This document shows positions 1 to 6,084 of a stretch of DNA of 6,938 nt, piece by piece. The stretch is taken from assembly GCA_900554715.1 (NCBI GenBank), contig USIN01000094.1, positions 1-6,938 on the forward strand, in the 5' to 3' direction. The notes below the pieces were generated by a model. The model saw only the letters and a list, made by a program, of their open reading frames with translations, was not told where the DNA came from and ran no database searches. The stretch is from an uncultured Bacteroidales bacterium (lineage in GTDB: Bacteria; Bacteroidota; Bacteroidia; Bacteroidales; Muribaculaceae). A program made the position numbers and the translations under genes. Every line of letters starts with the position of its first letter. The stretch's first letter is position 1.

Positions 1-1
1 G

Positions 2-181
2 CCGACGAGCGGCACGAAGACCGTCAACATCAACTTCACGGCCAGCTATGTCCTGAGCCGCCGCCTGACACTGTCGGCCTACTTCGACCACCAGGTCAAC
101 ACACCTATAGTCACCACGAGCGCCTATCCGACCACCAACAGCTCATACGGAATCTCGGTCAATCTCTCGCTTGCACGTTAA
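2..181 (+). CDS. sprA: Probable SprA (T9SS outer-membrane translocon), C-terminal fragment
   Basis: An open frame enters from the left edge and stops at TAA 179-181, giving the last 59 residues of a protein. They alternate polar and hydrophobic residues like outer-membrane beta-strands (for example NINFTASYVLSRRLTLSAYF). The end, around YPTTNSSYGISVNLSLAR, resembles the C-terminus I recall for SprA/Sov proteins, with a final strand preceded by a 'VNTP...YPTTN' segment. SprA is the giant (over 2,000 residues) outer-membrane channel through which type IX secretion cargo crosses in Bacteroidetes. The identification rests on family memory and a short fragment; another outer-membrane barrel, such as a TonB-dependent receptor, remains possible. 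The presence of two proteins with T9SS-like tails downstream agrees with the call. The stop lies 10 bases before the next gene on the same strand, so co-transcription is likely. Confidence 0.68.
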   Translation, partial: PTSGTKTVNINFTASYVLSRRLTLSAYFDHQVNTPIVTTSAYPTTNSSYGISVNLSLAR

Positions 182-191
182 TCACGATGAA

Positions 192-2000
192 ATGAAAAAA
201 CACCTCGCATATATACTTTTATCACTCTTATTAGCGGCCTGCTCGGGTCACGGCGACAAGTCAGACTACCGGGCTTTATGTGACAGCGTCGCGGCGCTGC
301 CGCCGGCCGAGGCCTATGCCGCATGCCGCTCTCGCCTGAGTGCCGGCCCCGACGCAGACGGACGCATCTATCAGCTTGCCTACTTCAAGGCGATTGATGC
401 AGATTCGGTAGAAGACTATGCCCGATTGCTCGATTCGATAGGCGCCGGAGCTTATGCTCCGCACAACCGCAATTATATCGCGGCATTCAGGACTGTATGC
501 TCGTATGTCAAATCATGGTCCGACCTCGATTCGCTCGTCACCGCTGCCGCAGTCTTGCCTCCGGCAGCCGACCGTCTGCAGGAAGCTGTCACAGCCCAGC
601 TTCTGGCACGTATAATGGTTGTCTCGGATACGCGACAGGCCTATGAGTTGCAGAAGCGGGCGCTCGACGCGATGCGGGGCGCCGACACAGGCAAATCGGT
701 CGAAATACTCTGTCAGGCCTCGGAGCTTGCCTGCCGGGTCGGTGAATACGTTCAGAGCATGGACTACCTCAACGAGGCGCGTGACACTCTTGAGGCGCAA
801 GGCTGGCCGCAACGCGAGACTGTCTTTTTCTACGGCGACAGAGCCAACCTCTATTCAACAGTCAAGCTCTATGACTCGGCGCTCGTGACCAACCGCCGTG
901 CCATCGAGTATGCCTCGATTAGTCCGGCATTGATGACAGACGTGCTCACATTCCGCGCCCGCATCTTCGCAAATCACGGTCCGGTCGACTCGGCATACTT
1001 CTATCTCGACTCGGCCGAGAGGGTCATCGACCGCATGGAAGAGGCCTATGCTCCGATTCTGCGGCGCTACGTGAGGGCCCAGCGCGGAGTGCTGTCTGTG
1101 ATGGGTGGCGACGAAGACGCCCGGCTCAGACAGGCCGCCGACGACATCAGCGAGTATGTCGGCTGCAACAGCGGCATGTGGGAAGAAAAATTCGCGCTTG
1201 CTGTCGCCGGTGAACGTCTTGGCGACGACGCGGCACTCGGCAGTCTTGAGAATCTTGTCGACTCGATAGCGCGCTACGACGACCTCGACCTGCTGCTGCG
1301 GGCCAACCGTCGTCTTATCGACATATATATCGACCGCGGACGCCCGGCTGAGGCCACAGAGCTCTTCCGTCAGACATTCAGACTCGTCGATACCCTCGGC
1401 ATCGAGGATGCACGCACCCGTTCGATTGCCGCCGACGTGCAGTATCACGCCCGCTCGCACGAGCGCGAAAATCAGATGTTGCGGCAGATTGTCGGCCGTG
1501 AGGAGGCCCGCGTGTTCTGGCTTGCTGTCGCCTGTGTCATGGGTATAGTGATGCTCGTGGTCATAACGGTCTATCACGTCAAGTCGCGCCGTCTGGCGCG
1601 CCGCAGCCTCGAGATGGATGCCCGACAGATTTCAACGCTTTTGCGCAATCAGAAGACACTTAACAGCAGGCTTGAAGAGCTGCAGTCGCTCGCCCGTACC
1701 GAGACAGACTGGAGCTCGCTGACACCCTCGTCGATGTCGAGCGACGACATCTCACGGTTCAGGCAGTCGTTCATGTCTCTTTACCCTGACTTCCAGACAG
1801 CACTGCAGCAGCGCTGTCCAGATCTCACAATCGGCGACAACACACTGTGTATGCTGATACGAATCGGTCAGACGACCGACGATATCGCGATGGCACTTGG
1901 CATCTCGCGTGCATCGGTCAATTCGGCACGCTATCGGATACGCAAGAAAATGGGTCTCGCCAAAGAGGATTCGCTCGACGACATCATCAAGGCGATGTAA
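192..2000 (+). CDS. Membrane-anchored TPR/HTH transcriptional regulator
   Basis: This 602-residue protein starts best at ATG 192, because the open frame before it only offers a TTG inside the preceding gene and the MKKH start opens a signal peptide directly. Residues 1-17 form a lipoprotein-type signal with lipobox LLAA-C17. Residues about 20-430 are rich in amphipathic helices with A/Y/L spacing typical of tetratricopeptide repeats (for example around ARLLDSI, YLNEARD, YFYLDSAERV). A single hydrophobic helix spans about 441-463 (VFWLAVACVMGIVML...), followed by a basic stretch and a coiled coil (about 465-505). A C-terminal LuxR/GerE-like winged or tri-helical HTH occupies about 545-602 (DDIAMALGISRASVNSARYR). 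The layout suggests a periplasmic sensor with a cytoplasmic DNA-binding domain, a regulator type common in Bacteroidetes. The signal and targets are not visible. It sits 10 bp behind a probable sprA. The combination of lipobox and later membrane helix would anchor it twice if the cysteine is really lipidated. Confidence 0.85.
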   Translation: MKKHLAYILLSLLLAACSGHGDKSDYRALCDSVAALPPAEAYAACRSRLSAGPDADGRIYQLAYFKAIDADSVEDYARLLDSIGAGAYAPHNRNYIAAFRTVCSYVKSWSDLDSLVTAAAVLPPAADRLQEAVTAQLLARIMVVSDTRQAYELQKRALDAMRGADTGKSVEILCQASELACRVGEYVQSMDYLNEARDTLEAQGWPQRETVFFYGDRANLYSTVKLYDSALVTNRRAIEYASISPALMTDVLTFRARIFANHGPVDSAYFYLDSAERVIDRMEEAYAPILRRYVRAQRGVLSVMGGDEDARLRQAADDISEYVGCNSGMWEEKFALAVAGERLGDDAALGSLENLVDSIARYDDLDLLLRANRRLIDIYIDRGRPAEATELFRQTFRLVDTLGIEDARTRSIAADVQYHARSHERENQMLRQIVGREEARVFWLAVACVMGIVMLVVITVYHVKSRRLARRSLEMDARQISTLLRNQKTLNSRLEELQSLARTETDWSSLTPSSMSSDDISRFRQSFMSLYPDFQTALQQRCPDLTIGDNTLCMLIRIGQTTDDIAMALGISRASVNSARYRIRKKMGLAKEDSLDDIIKAM

Positions 2001-2031
2001 AACAACCGGCAAACAGATGGCTACAACAGAA

Positions 2032-2064
2032 GCGGCCCGAAAATCGCTTTCGGACCGCCTTTTT
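2032..2064 (+). terminator. Rho-independent terminator after the TPR/HTH regulator
   Basis: The arms GCGGCCCGAAA (2032-2042) and TTTCGGACCGC (2048-2058) pair over 11 bp with a single C-A mismatch around a 5-nt loop. They are followed by TTTTT at 2060-2064 and further T-rich sequence. The hairpin lies 31 bp past the regulator stop and between two convergent genes. The T-tract is on the plus strand only; read on the minus strand the hairpin lacks a good T-tract, so it mainly serves the regulator transcript. Confidence 0.85.
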
Positions 2065-2083
2065 GTGTGTTTTGTTTCGAGAG

Positions 2084-3310
2084 TTATCTGACTATGAATT
2101 TCGAGGTCTTGTCGCCCTGACGGCGGATGTAAAGACCCGGCTGCGGCTCGCCCTCGACGCGTTTGCCCGAAAGGTCGTAGATTTCGACGGGTGCCGATGA
2201 TTCGTCAACTGTGATGTCGCTGACACCGGCGAGGTCGGGATGATATTTGACGCAGTCAAACAGCTTGCCTTCCCAGTAGCAGTAGTATTTGTCGCCGAAC
2301 TGGTTGACGATTTCGGCGTTGACGCTGTATTTCAGATCGCCGAGATATTTGACAGAGACATTGCCGCCGTTGGCAAACGAGCTGTTGACGATATAGCCTT
2401 TGTTGTCGAAATAATCGATGCGCGAGCTCTGGTTTTTGCCGTAGACAAGGTCCTGCTCCATACAGAAGCCCGAGGTGAACGAGAAGGGGTCGTGGTAGCT
2501 CTTGAGATATGTGGCGCAGGGATATTCGCCTTCGAGCGACTTGGGGTCGAGCGTGGCGACATCCTCGGTGTTGAGCAGCAGCGTCATGATGGCACCTTCG
2601 CCGCTGACAGTCACGGTCTCGTCAAGGGGGACTGTATAAAACTGAAGCGAATATTCACCCCAGGTTATGCCTTTATAGCGCTTTACCTGATAGCTGCCGA
2701 GCAGACCGGGGTTCTCGAGGCGATAACCGGCCTCGACTTCGGGCAGGCCGAAGAAGCTGTATTCGGGCGTGACGGCGGTCTTGGGTACGGTGACCTCGAC
2801 GAAGTATTCCTTGCCTGACATATAGTCAGATGCCTTGCCTGTCACAGAGGCTGTGATATAATATTTGTCGCCTTCCTTGGTGATTTCGAATTCGCCGCCC
2901 GTTGTGGTATAGCGGTTGAGATACATCTCGATGCCGTCTGTCAGTGTGTGCTTGACCTCAGACCATGTACGCATGACGTATGGGATATATGTATTGTTTG
3001 GCGAGGCGCTCCCCCAGGTATATTTGCCGACGGGCACGCCGGGGTCTTTGTTGACATTGGTATTGCTCAGCGGGGCGGTTGTTTCAAGTGTCAGCGTGAT
3101 GCCGGGTGTCGAAGGTTCATGGATAGGATTGAGTTTGGTGTCTGTGATGTTGAACACAAGCACGTCTGTCTCGGGCAGCGCGCCGGGTTTGCACATATAC
3201 TGTACCGTCGTCGGATTGAGTGTGAGCTTGAGCGGGTCGTCTGCCGTGTTCTGAGCTGATGCGTTAGTGCAAATCAAAACTGAAATAAGTAATGTGTAAA
3301 GTTTTTTCAT
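2084..3310 (-). CDS. Secreted protein with duplicated beta-rich domain and T9SS-like C-terminal tail
   Basis: The protein has 408 residues. The ATG at 3310 is preferred over an in-frame ATG at 3394 because it gives a clean signal peptide (MKKLYTLLISVLICTNASA, cleavage near residue 19) and because a promoter -7 box lies between the two. The mature part is beta-rich and seems to hold two copies of a ~150-residue module: about 45-175 and about 220-350. Each has a 'G(I/A)..LTL/LLL..T' strand, then 'G.Y', then a GG...GD.(K)YY segment (GGEFEITKEGDKYYITA at 138; GGNVSVKYLGDLKYSVNA at 315). The last ~45 residues (EIYDLSGKRV, PGLYI, FIVR) match the pattern of T9SS type A C-terminal sorting domains. 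I recognise no enzymatic motif. It is likely exported by the T9SS and attached to or released from the cell surface. It is divergent from the next gene, which has a similar tail. Confidence 0.82.
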   Translation of the reverse strand: MKKLYTLLISVLICTNASAQNTADDPLKLTLNPTTVQYMCKPGALPETDVLVFNITDTKLNPIHEPSTPGITLTLETTAPLSNTNVNKDPGVPVGKYTWGSASPNNTYIPYVMRTWSEVKHTLTDGIEMYLNRYTTTGGEFEITKEGDKYYITASVTGKASDYMSGKEYFVEVTVPKTAVTPEYSFFGLPEVEAGYRLENPGLLGSYQVKRYKGITWGEYSLQFYTVPLDETVTVSGEGAIMTLLLNTEDVATLDPKSLEGEYPCATYLKSYHDPFSFTSGFCMEQDLVYGKNQSSRIDYFDNKGYIVNSSFANGGNVSVKYLGDLKYSVNAEIVNQFGDKYYCYWEGKLFDCVKYHPDLAGVSDITVDESSAPVEIYDLSGKRVEGEPQPGLYIRRQGDKTSKFIVR

Positions 3311-3337
3311 ATTGGTTTGTTTTGTGGAATAATGATG

Positions 3338-3345
3338 CAAAGATA
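3338..3345 (-). promoter_or_regulatory. Probable Bacteroidetes -7 promoter box for the minus-strand secreted protein
   Basis: Read on the minus strand, the sequence is TATCTTTG, a full match to the Bacteroidetes -7 consensus TAnnTTTG, 27 bp upstream of the ATG at 3310. I see no good TTTG -33 element at 19-21 bp further upstream, only a T-run, so the promoter may depend on an activator. Its position between the two candidate starts supports the downstream ATG. Confidence 0.55.
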
Positions 3346-3367
3346 ACCGATTAGTGTGTAAAAATCG

Positions 3368-3407
3368 ATAGATTTCAATAGATAAAAGCGCCAAAACAAT
3401 AGATTTC
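3368..3407. repeat. Short direct repeats in the divergent intergenic region
   Basis: ATAGATTTC occurs at 3368-3376 and again at 3399-3407, exactly 31 bp apart (about three helical turns). A third partial copy, AATAGAT, lies at 3377-3383. The repeats lie between the promoters of the two divergent secreted-protein genes. The spacing would suit a regulator binding one face of the helix, but the region is A/T-rich and chance cannot be excluded. Confidence 0.35.
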
Positions 3408-3456
3408 GCATAAAATCATGGCAAAATGTTATTGAAAATAATCAGACTTAATTAAA

Positions 3457-3487
3457 TTTGTCACCGTAATAACTTATATTAAATTTT
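3457..3487 (+). promoter_or_regulatory. Bacteroidetes-type promoter for the plus-strand secreted protein
   Basis: TTTG at 3457-3460 is followed after exactly 19 bp by TAAATTTT at 3480-3487, which matches the consensus -7 box TAnnTTTG at all positions but the last. The downstream start codon at 3504 (or 3510) would leave a leader of roughly 10-20 nt. No classic Shine-Dalgarno sequence is visible; the leader is A/T-rich, which is usual in this phylum. Confidence 0.65.
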
Positions 3488-3503
3488 TAGTACTTGTTTT
3501 TTA

Positions 3504-5366
3504 ATGTCTATGAAAAAAATTCTACTTTTTGCAGTATTTGTTTTCTGCGTTTGTCTTGGTGCCGTCGCACAGGACAACATGTTTACCGTCTATTTCGATA
3601 TAGACGACGCTTCGCACCTGAAGGCAACGGAAACCTATTACAACTCCGAAACCTATACCCCCGAGTCGAAGCCACTCGAGATTAAAAACGGTCTCAACAC
3701 CTTTACGGTCGAGAATTATCATTCGATACAGCTGGTCGCACTCGACGGCTTTTTCATCACCTCGATCGAGCGTAAGTCTGACGGCAACAAGGAGTATGTC
3801 TCCAACAAGACTTCGTGCCAGATTTTTGTATCAGAATCGAATGCCAACCAGACTTATATTGTGACCACCAAGCCCGAAAGCGAGAGCCGCACGGCCAAAG
3901 TCACCATCAAGGCCGACCAGCCCGAGAAAATCAACCTGATGCGTACGTCGATCAACGGCTATATTCAGATGACCGGTGAAACGATGGAATTCGCCTATGA
4001 CCCGGCCGATGAGCTTCCTATCATGATTTCAACGCGCAACACGAGTGATAAGATCTATAAGGTTACGGTCAGCGAAGGCACTGTCGTCGAGCAGTATGGC
4101 ACATGGCGCGTCACGCCGGTCGACGGCGCTGTCATCGACATCCAGGTCGCTTTCCCAGACAAAGATGTCGTCTATACACTCGAATCAAACACCGGTAACT
4201 TCGACTTCCTTTCTGTCAGAGCCGGCAGTCCTTTGACCGACATCGATGTAAGCTCGGGCAAGTTTACCGTTAAGGCCGGTGTTGAAGTTACATATAGTTT
4301 CAATACTCAGGATTACAAAATCAACTCGTTCACAATCAACGACGAACCCTGCAGTCAGCTCTGGGGCTATACGTTCACGGCCACAGACGATGCGACACAC
4401 GCTTTCAACGTCACCAAATACGATCCCTATGAGGTGAAGGTCGTCTGCAATATGCCCGACAAGATTACAGTCCACAAAGGTTCGACCTACGATCCGGCAG
4501 TCGAGGCGGTCGACGGCGTAGTGACTCTCACGCTCAAGCAGCCCAATGACTACTCGATGTCTATAAAAGTCGCTTCGGACTACTATATCAAGAGCGTTGT
4601 CAGCGACCCTGCAGCCGATGATATCAATGTGATGCCAGGCACTTTCTCTTATCAGCCTAAACAGGCCTGCACGCTTACCGTCGAGGTCGATGAGATACGT
4701 TACGACCGAAAGACGGCTGTCTTTGTCGATGATGCCGCCAATATTCAGTACTGGAGCGCCACAGGTGCTCTCGGCGAGTCGATTTTCCCCGACCCGAAGA
4801 CAGGCTATAACGTCTACGAGGTAACGCTCGCCAATTCGCCTGTAAGAATCAACGCCGGCACATCAAACGGTTCGGCAGTGTTCTACTACAACGGCGCTCC
4901 GGCCCAGCGCGAATCCGACTGGTCGCCTTATTCGATCAAATACACCGGCAACGACATCATCCATGTTTTCACCAACGGCGTACCCGACACGGCCTCACTG
5001 ACATTCGACCTCGGCGATGGCGTCATCGCTGAAGCCAAGCACAACAAGATCGTGCCTGTGACCGACTTCGTCGCTTCAACAACGCTCTTTGTCGGCGATG
5101 AGGTCTGCGTCACTGTCGGCAACGACAACTATGAGATTAAAATCAACGACCAGACTCCCGAGAAAGATGAGAACGGCAACTATACCTTCAACATCGCAGC
5201 CGATACCAAGGTCAGCATCGAGAAGACATCGGGCATAAGTGAAATCGGAGTCGACGAGACCGTTAAAGACGACGCCATCTATAACCTTCAGGGTATCCGC
5301 GTCAGCCGCGAGAATCTCCCTGCCGGCATCTATATCTCTAACGGCAAGAAGATATATATCAGATAA
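3504..5366 (+). CDS. Large secreted beta-rich repeat protein with T9SS-like C-terminal tail
   Basis: The protein has 620 residues from ATG 3504; an in-frame ATG two codons later (3510) is equally plausible and gives a conventional MKK start. The signal peptide runs to about residue 22 (...LGAVA-Q). The mature part is rich in T, V, D and N and seems to be built from several ~80-110-residue beta modules starting near residues 25, 132, 232 and 310. They recur as 'V.......ki......y.....G...t......I.i....dyyI.sV'. A different section follows (about 385-570) with an 'NVYEVTLANSPVRIN' segment. Residues about 576-620 (GISEIGVDE, IYNLQGIRV, LPAGIYI, KKIYIR) form a clear Bacteroidales T9SS type A-like tail, closely resembling that of the divergent neighbour. 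No catalytic motif is recognised; an adhesin or surface-layer role is only a guess. It ends 22 bp before a strong hairpin. Confidence 0.85.
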   Translation: MSMKKILLFAVFVFCVCLGAVAQDNMFTVYFDIDDASHLKATETYYNSETYTPESKPLEIKNGLNTFTVENYHSIQLVALDGFFITSIERKSDGNKEYVSNKTSCQIFVSESNANQTYIVTTKPESESRTAKVTIKADQPEKINLMRTSINGYIQMTGETMEFAYDPADELPIMISTRNTSDKIYKVTVSEGTVVEQYGTWRVTPVDGAVIDIQVAFPDKDVVYTLESNTGNFDFLSVRAGSPLTDIDVSSGKFTVKAGVEVTYSFNTQDYKINSFTINDEPCSQLWGYTFTATDDATHAFNVTKYDPYEVKVVCNMPDKITVHKGSTYDPAVEAVDGVVTLTLKQPNDYSMSIKVASDYYIKSVVSDPAADDINVMPGTFSYQPKQACTLTVEVDEIRYDRKTAVFVDDAANIQYWSATGALGESIFPDPKTGYNVYEVTLANSPVRINAGTSNGSAVFYYNGAPAQRESDWSPYSIKYTGNDIIHVFTNGVPDTASLTFDLGDGVIAEAKHNKIVPVTDFVASTTLFVGDEVCVTVGNDNYEIKINDQTPEKDENGNYTFNIAADTKVSIEKTSGISEIGVDETVKDDAIYNLQGIRVSRENLPAGIYISNGKKIYIR

Positions 5367-5388
5367 AACTTCATAACACGCTTGTGAT

Positions 5389-5424
5389 AAAGGGGGTGGC
5401 TGCTGCGGCGGACACCCCCCTTTT
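5389..5424 (+). terminator. Terminator hairpin, copy 1 of a repeated 31-nt element
   Basis: AAAGGGGGTG (5389-5398) pairs with CACCCCCCTTT (5413-5423), with one bulged C, across a GC-rich loop. The T-rich sequence TTTTCTTT follows. It lies just past the stop of the large secreted protein, so it is a likely terminator. Bases 5389-5403 and 5408-5419 are identical to 6048-6062 and 6067-6078. Confidence 0.8.
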
Positions 5425-5460
5425 CTTTCGTGAGAAAGGATGCAGAATAATCTATTTTGA

Positions 5461-5492
5461 CTTGCAGGTGTTATACAAATGTATTACCTTTG
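5461..5492 (+). promoter_or_regulatory. Promoter of the toxin-antitoxin module
   Basis: CTTG at 5461-5464 (a -33 TTTG-like element) is followed after 20 bp by TACCTTTG at 5485-5492, a perfect match to TAnnTTTG. It lies 22 bp upstream of the antitoxin ATG at 5515. Because this -7 box falls inside the longer open frame that begins at ATG 5479, translation must begin at 5515. Confidence 0.68.
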
Positions 5493-5510
5493 TGATACAA
5501 TAAAGTATAA
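5471..5510. promoter_or_regulatory. Candidate antitoxin operator (dyad with four half-sites)
   Basis: The -7 box sits between two ATAC...GTAT palindromes: ATAC 5473-5476 with GTAT 5481-5484 (full form ATACA-AA-TGTAT), and ATAC 5495-5498 with GTAT 5505-5508. The outer ends TTATAC (5471) and GTATAA (5505) form a larger dyad centred near the -7 box. Ribbon-helix-helix antitoxins bind such short inverted half-sites and repress their own operon, so this is a good operator candidate. Binding is inferred. Confidence 0.5.
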
Positions 5511-5514
5511 GACT

Positions 5515-5763
5515 ATGAATACAGCATCGATTTCTAGAAAACAGACTTCATTCCGTCTGAGCGAAGACCTCCTTTCTCGTCTTCAGGCAGAGGCAAAACG
5601 TCGTAATCGGAGCCTTAATAATCTGGTGGAGAGCGTATTGATGGCGTTTGTCGCTGACAAACCCAACAAAACCACGCTCGCCGCCATGAAAGAAGCAGAA
5701 ACTTCAGAGACGCTTGAAACGCTCGACCTCAATAGTTTCCGCAGTTTTGTCGATTCGTTATGA
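5515..5763 (+). CDS. Ribbon-helix-helix antitoxin of a type II toxin-antitoxin pair
   Basis: The protein has 82 residues. ATG 5515 is chosen because the promoter overlaps the earlier in-frame ATG at 5479. Residues 10-18 (QTSFRLSED) form the DNA-contacting beta strand. Helix A covers about 16-31 (LLSRLQAEAKRRN) and helix B about 33-49 (SLNNLVESVLMAFV), the classic CopG/Arc ribbon-helix-helix dimer fold. The C-terminal part (55-82), acidic and Thr/Glu-rich, ends SFRSFVDSL and would wrap around and neutralise the toxin. Its stop TGA overlaps the toxin ATG (ATGA at 5760-5763), giving translational coupling with the antitoxin first. It probably represses its own promoter through the dyads just upstream. 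It differs from E. coli DinJ in detail, so I give no symbol; the function rests on fold and pairing. Confidence 0.85.
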   Translation: MNTASISRKQTSFRLSEDLLSRLQAEAKRRNRSLNNLVESVLMAFVADKPNKTTLAAMKEAETSETLETLDLNSFRSFVDSL

Positions 5764-6029
5764 ATACCCTTAAACTCACGTCTCAATTTAAGAAAGACCT
5801 TAAGCGGTACAAGCACAAGACCGAAGTAATAGACAAACTTGAGGAAATTCTTAAATTGCTTGTCAACGGATTACCCATTCCGGATGAAAATCGGCCTCAT
5901 GTATTGACCGGTAATTATCGCAACTACATGGAGTGCCATGTCGAGAGCGACACACTTTTGATATGGTGGGATAAGGACGAAGGCATCATCAAACTTGTCC
6001 GTTTTGGGTCGCACTCAGAATTATTCTGA
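5760..6029 (+). CDS. YafQ/RelE-family toxin (ribosome-dependent mRNA interferase)
   Basis: This 89-residue basic protein has the length and layout of YafQ (92 residues in E. coli). Two N-terminal helices are rich in Lys (FKKDLKRYKHK; VIDKLEEILKLL), followed by a beta sheet. The residues known to matter in E. coli YafQ (H50, H63, D67, H87, F91) have counterparts H47 (RPHVLTG), H60 (MECH), D64 (VESD), H85 (GSHSELF) and F89, the last residue. The first pair keeps the exact spacing of 13. The active site therefore looks intact. YafQ toxins cut mRNA in the ribosomal A site and halt translation until the antitoxin neutralises them. The gene overlaps the antitoxin by four bases. The second hairpin element begins 19 bp after its stop. 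Compared with its neighbours the pair looks somewhat richer in A and T, in keeping with transfer. Confidence 0.9.
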   Translation: MNTLKLTSQFKKDLKRYKHKTEVIDKLEEILKLLVNGLPIPDENRPHVLTGNYRNYMECHVESDTLLIWWDKDEGIIKLVRFGSHSELF

Positions 6030-6047
6030 TTTACTATTGCTAAAACC

Positions 6048-6081
6048 AAAGGGGGTGGCTGCAACTGCGGACACCCCCTTT
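6048..6081. terminator. Bidirectional terminator hairpin, copy 2 of the repeated element
   Basis: AAAGGGGGTG (6048-6057) and CACCCCCTTT (6072-6081) pair perfectly over 10 bp around a 14-nt loop. The hairpin lies between the toxin stop and the stop of the convergent minus-strand gene (6085). On the minus strand it is followed by TTTGGTTTT, so it may end both transcripts. It shares 27 of 31 bases with the copy at 5389-5419. Confidence 0.78.
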
Positions 6082-6084
6082 GTC

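Noticed and set aside
171..191. TTG start at 171 for the regulator
   Set aside because: It lies inside the preceding gene and puts seven polar residues before an otherwise well-formed signal peptide; ATG 192 is better.
855..1577. Open frame of 240 codons on the minus strand inside the regulator gene
   Set aside because: It is antisense to a well-supported coding region, is rich in His, Cys and Val in no family-like pattern, and has no signal or promoter of its own. GC-rich codon use of the real gene keeps the opposite frame open.
2240..2818. Open frame of 192 codons on the plus strand opposite the minus-strand secreted protein
   Set aside because: The minus-strand gene has a signal peptide, a sorting-domain-like tail and a promoter; the plus-strand reading has none and is a shadow.
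3311..3503. Possible small RNA or riboswitch in the 193-bp divergent intergenic region
   Set aside because: Apart from promoter motifs and short direct repeats I see no stable stem or conserved aptamer pattern; the sequence is simply A/T-rich.
5479..5514. Antitoxin start at ATG 5479, adding 12 residues
   Set aside because: The perfect -7 promoter box (5485-5492) and the operator lie inside this extension, and the added residues are unlike a ribbon-helix-helix N-terminus.
5389..6081. Reading the two hairpins as inverted-repeat ends of an insertion sequence or as a CRISPR repeat pair
   Set aside because: The copies are direct repeats of a self-complementary hairpin, no transposase lies between them, no target duplication is visible, and two copies 659 bp apart with genes between are not an array.
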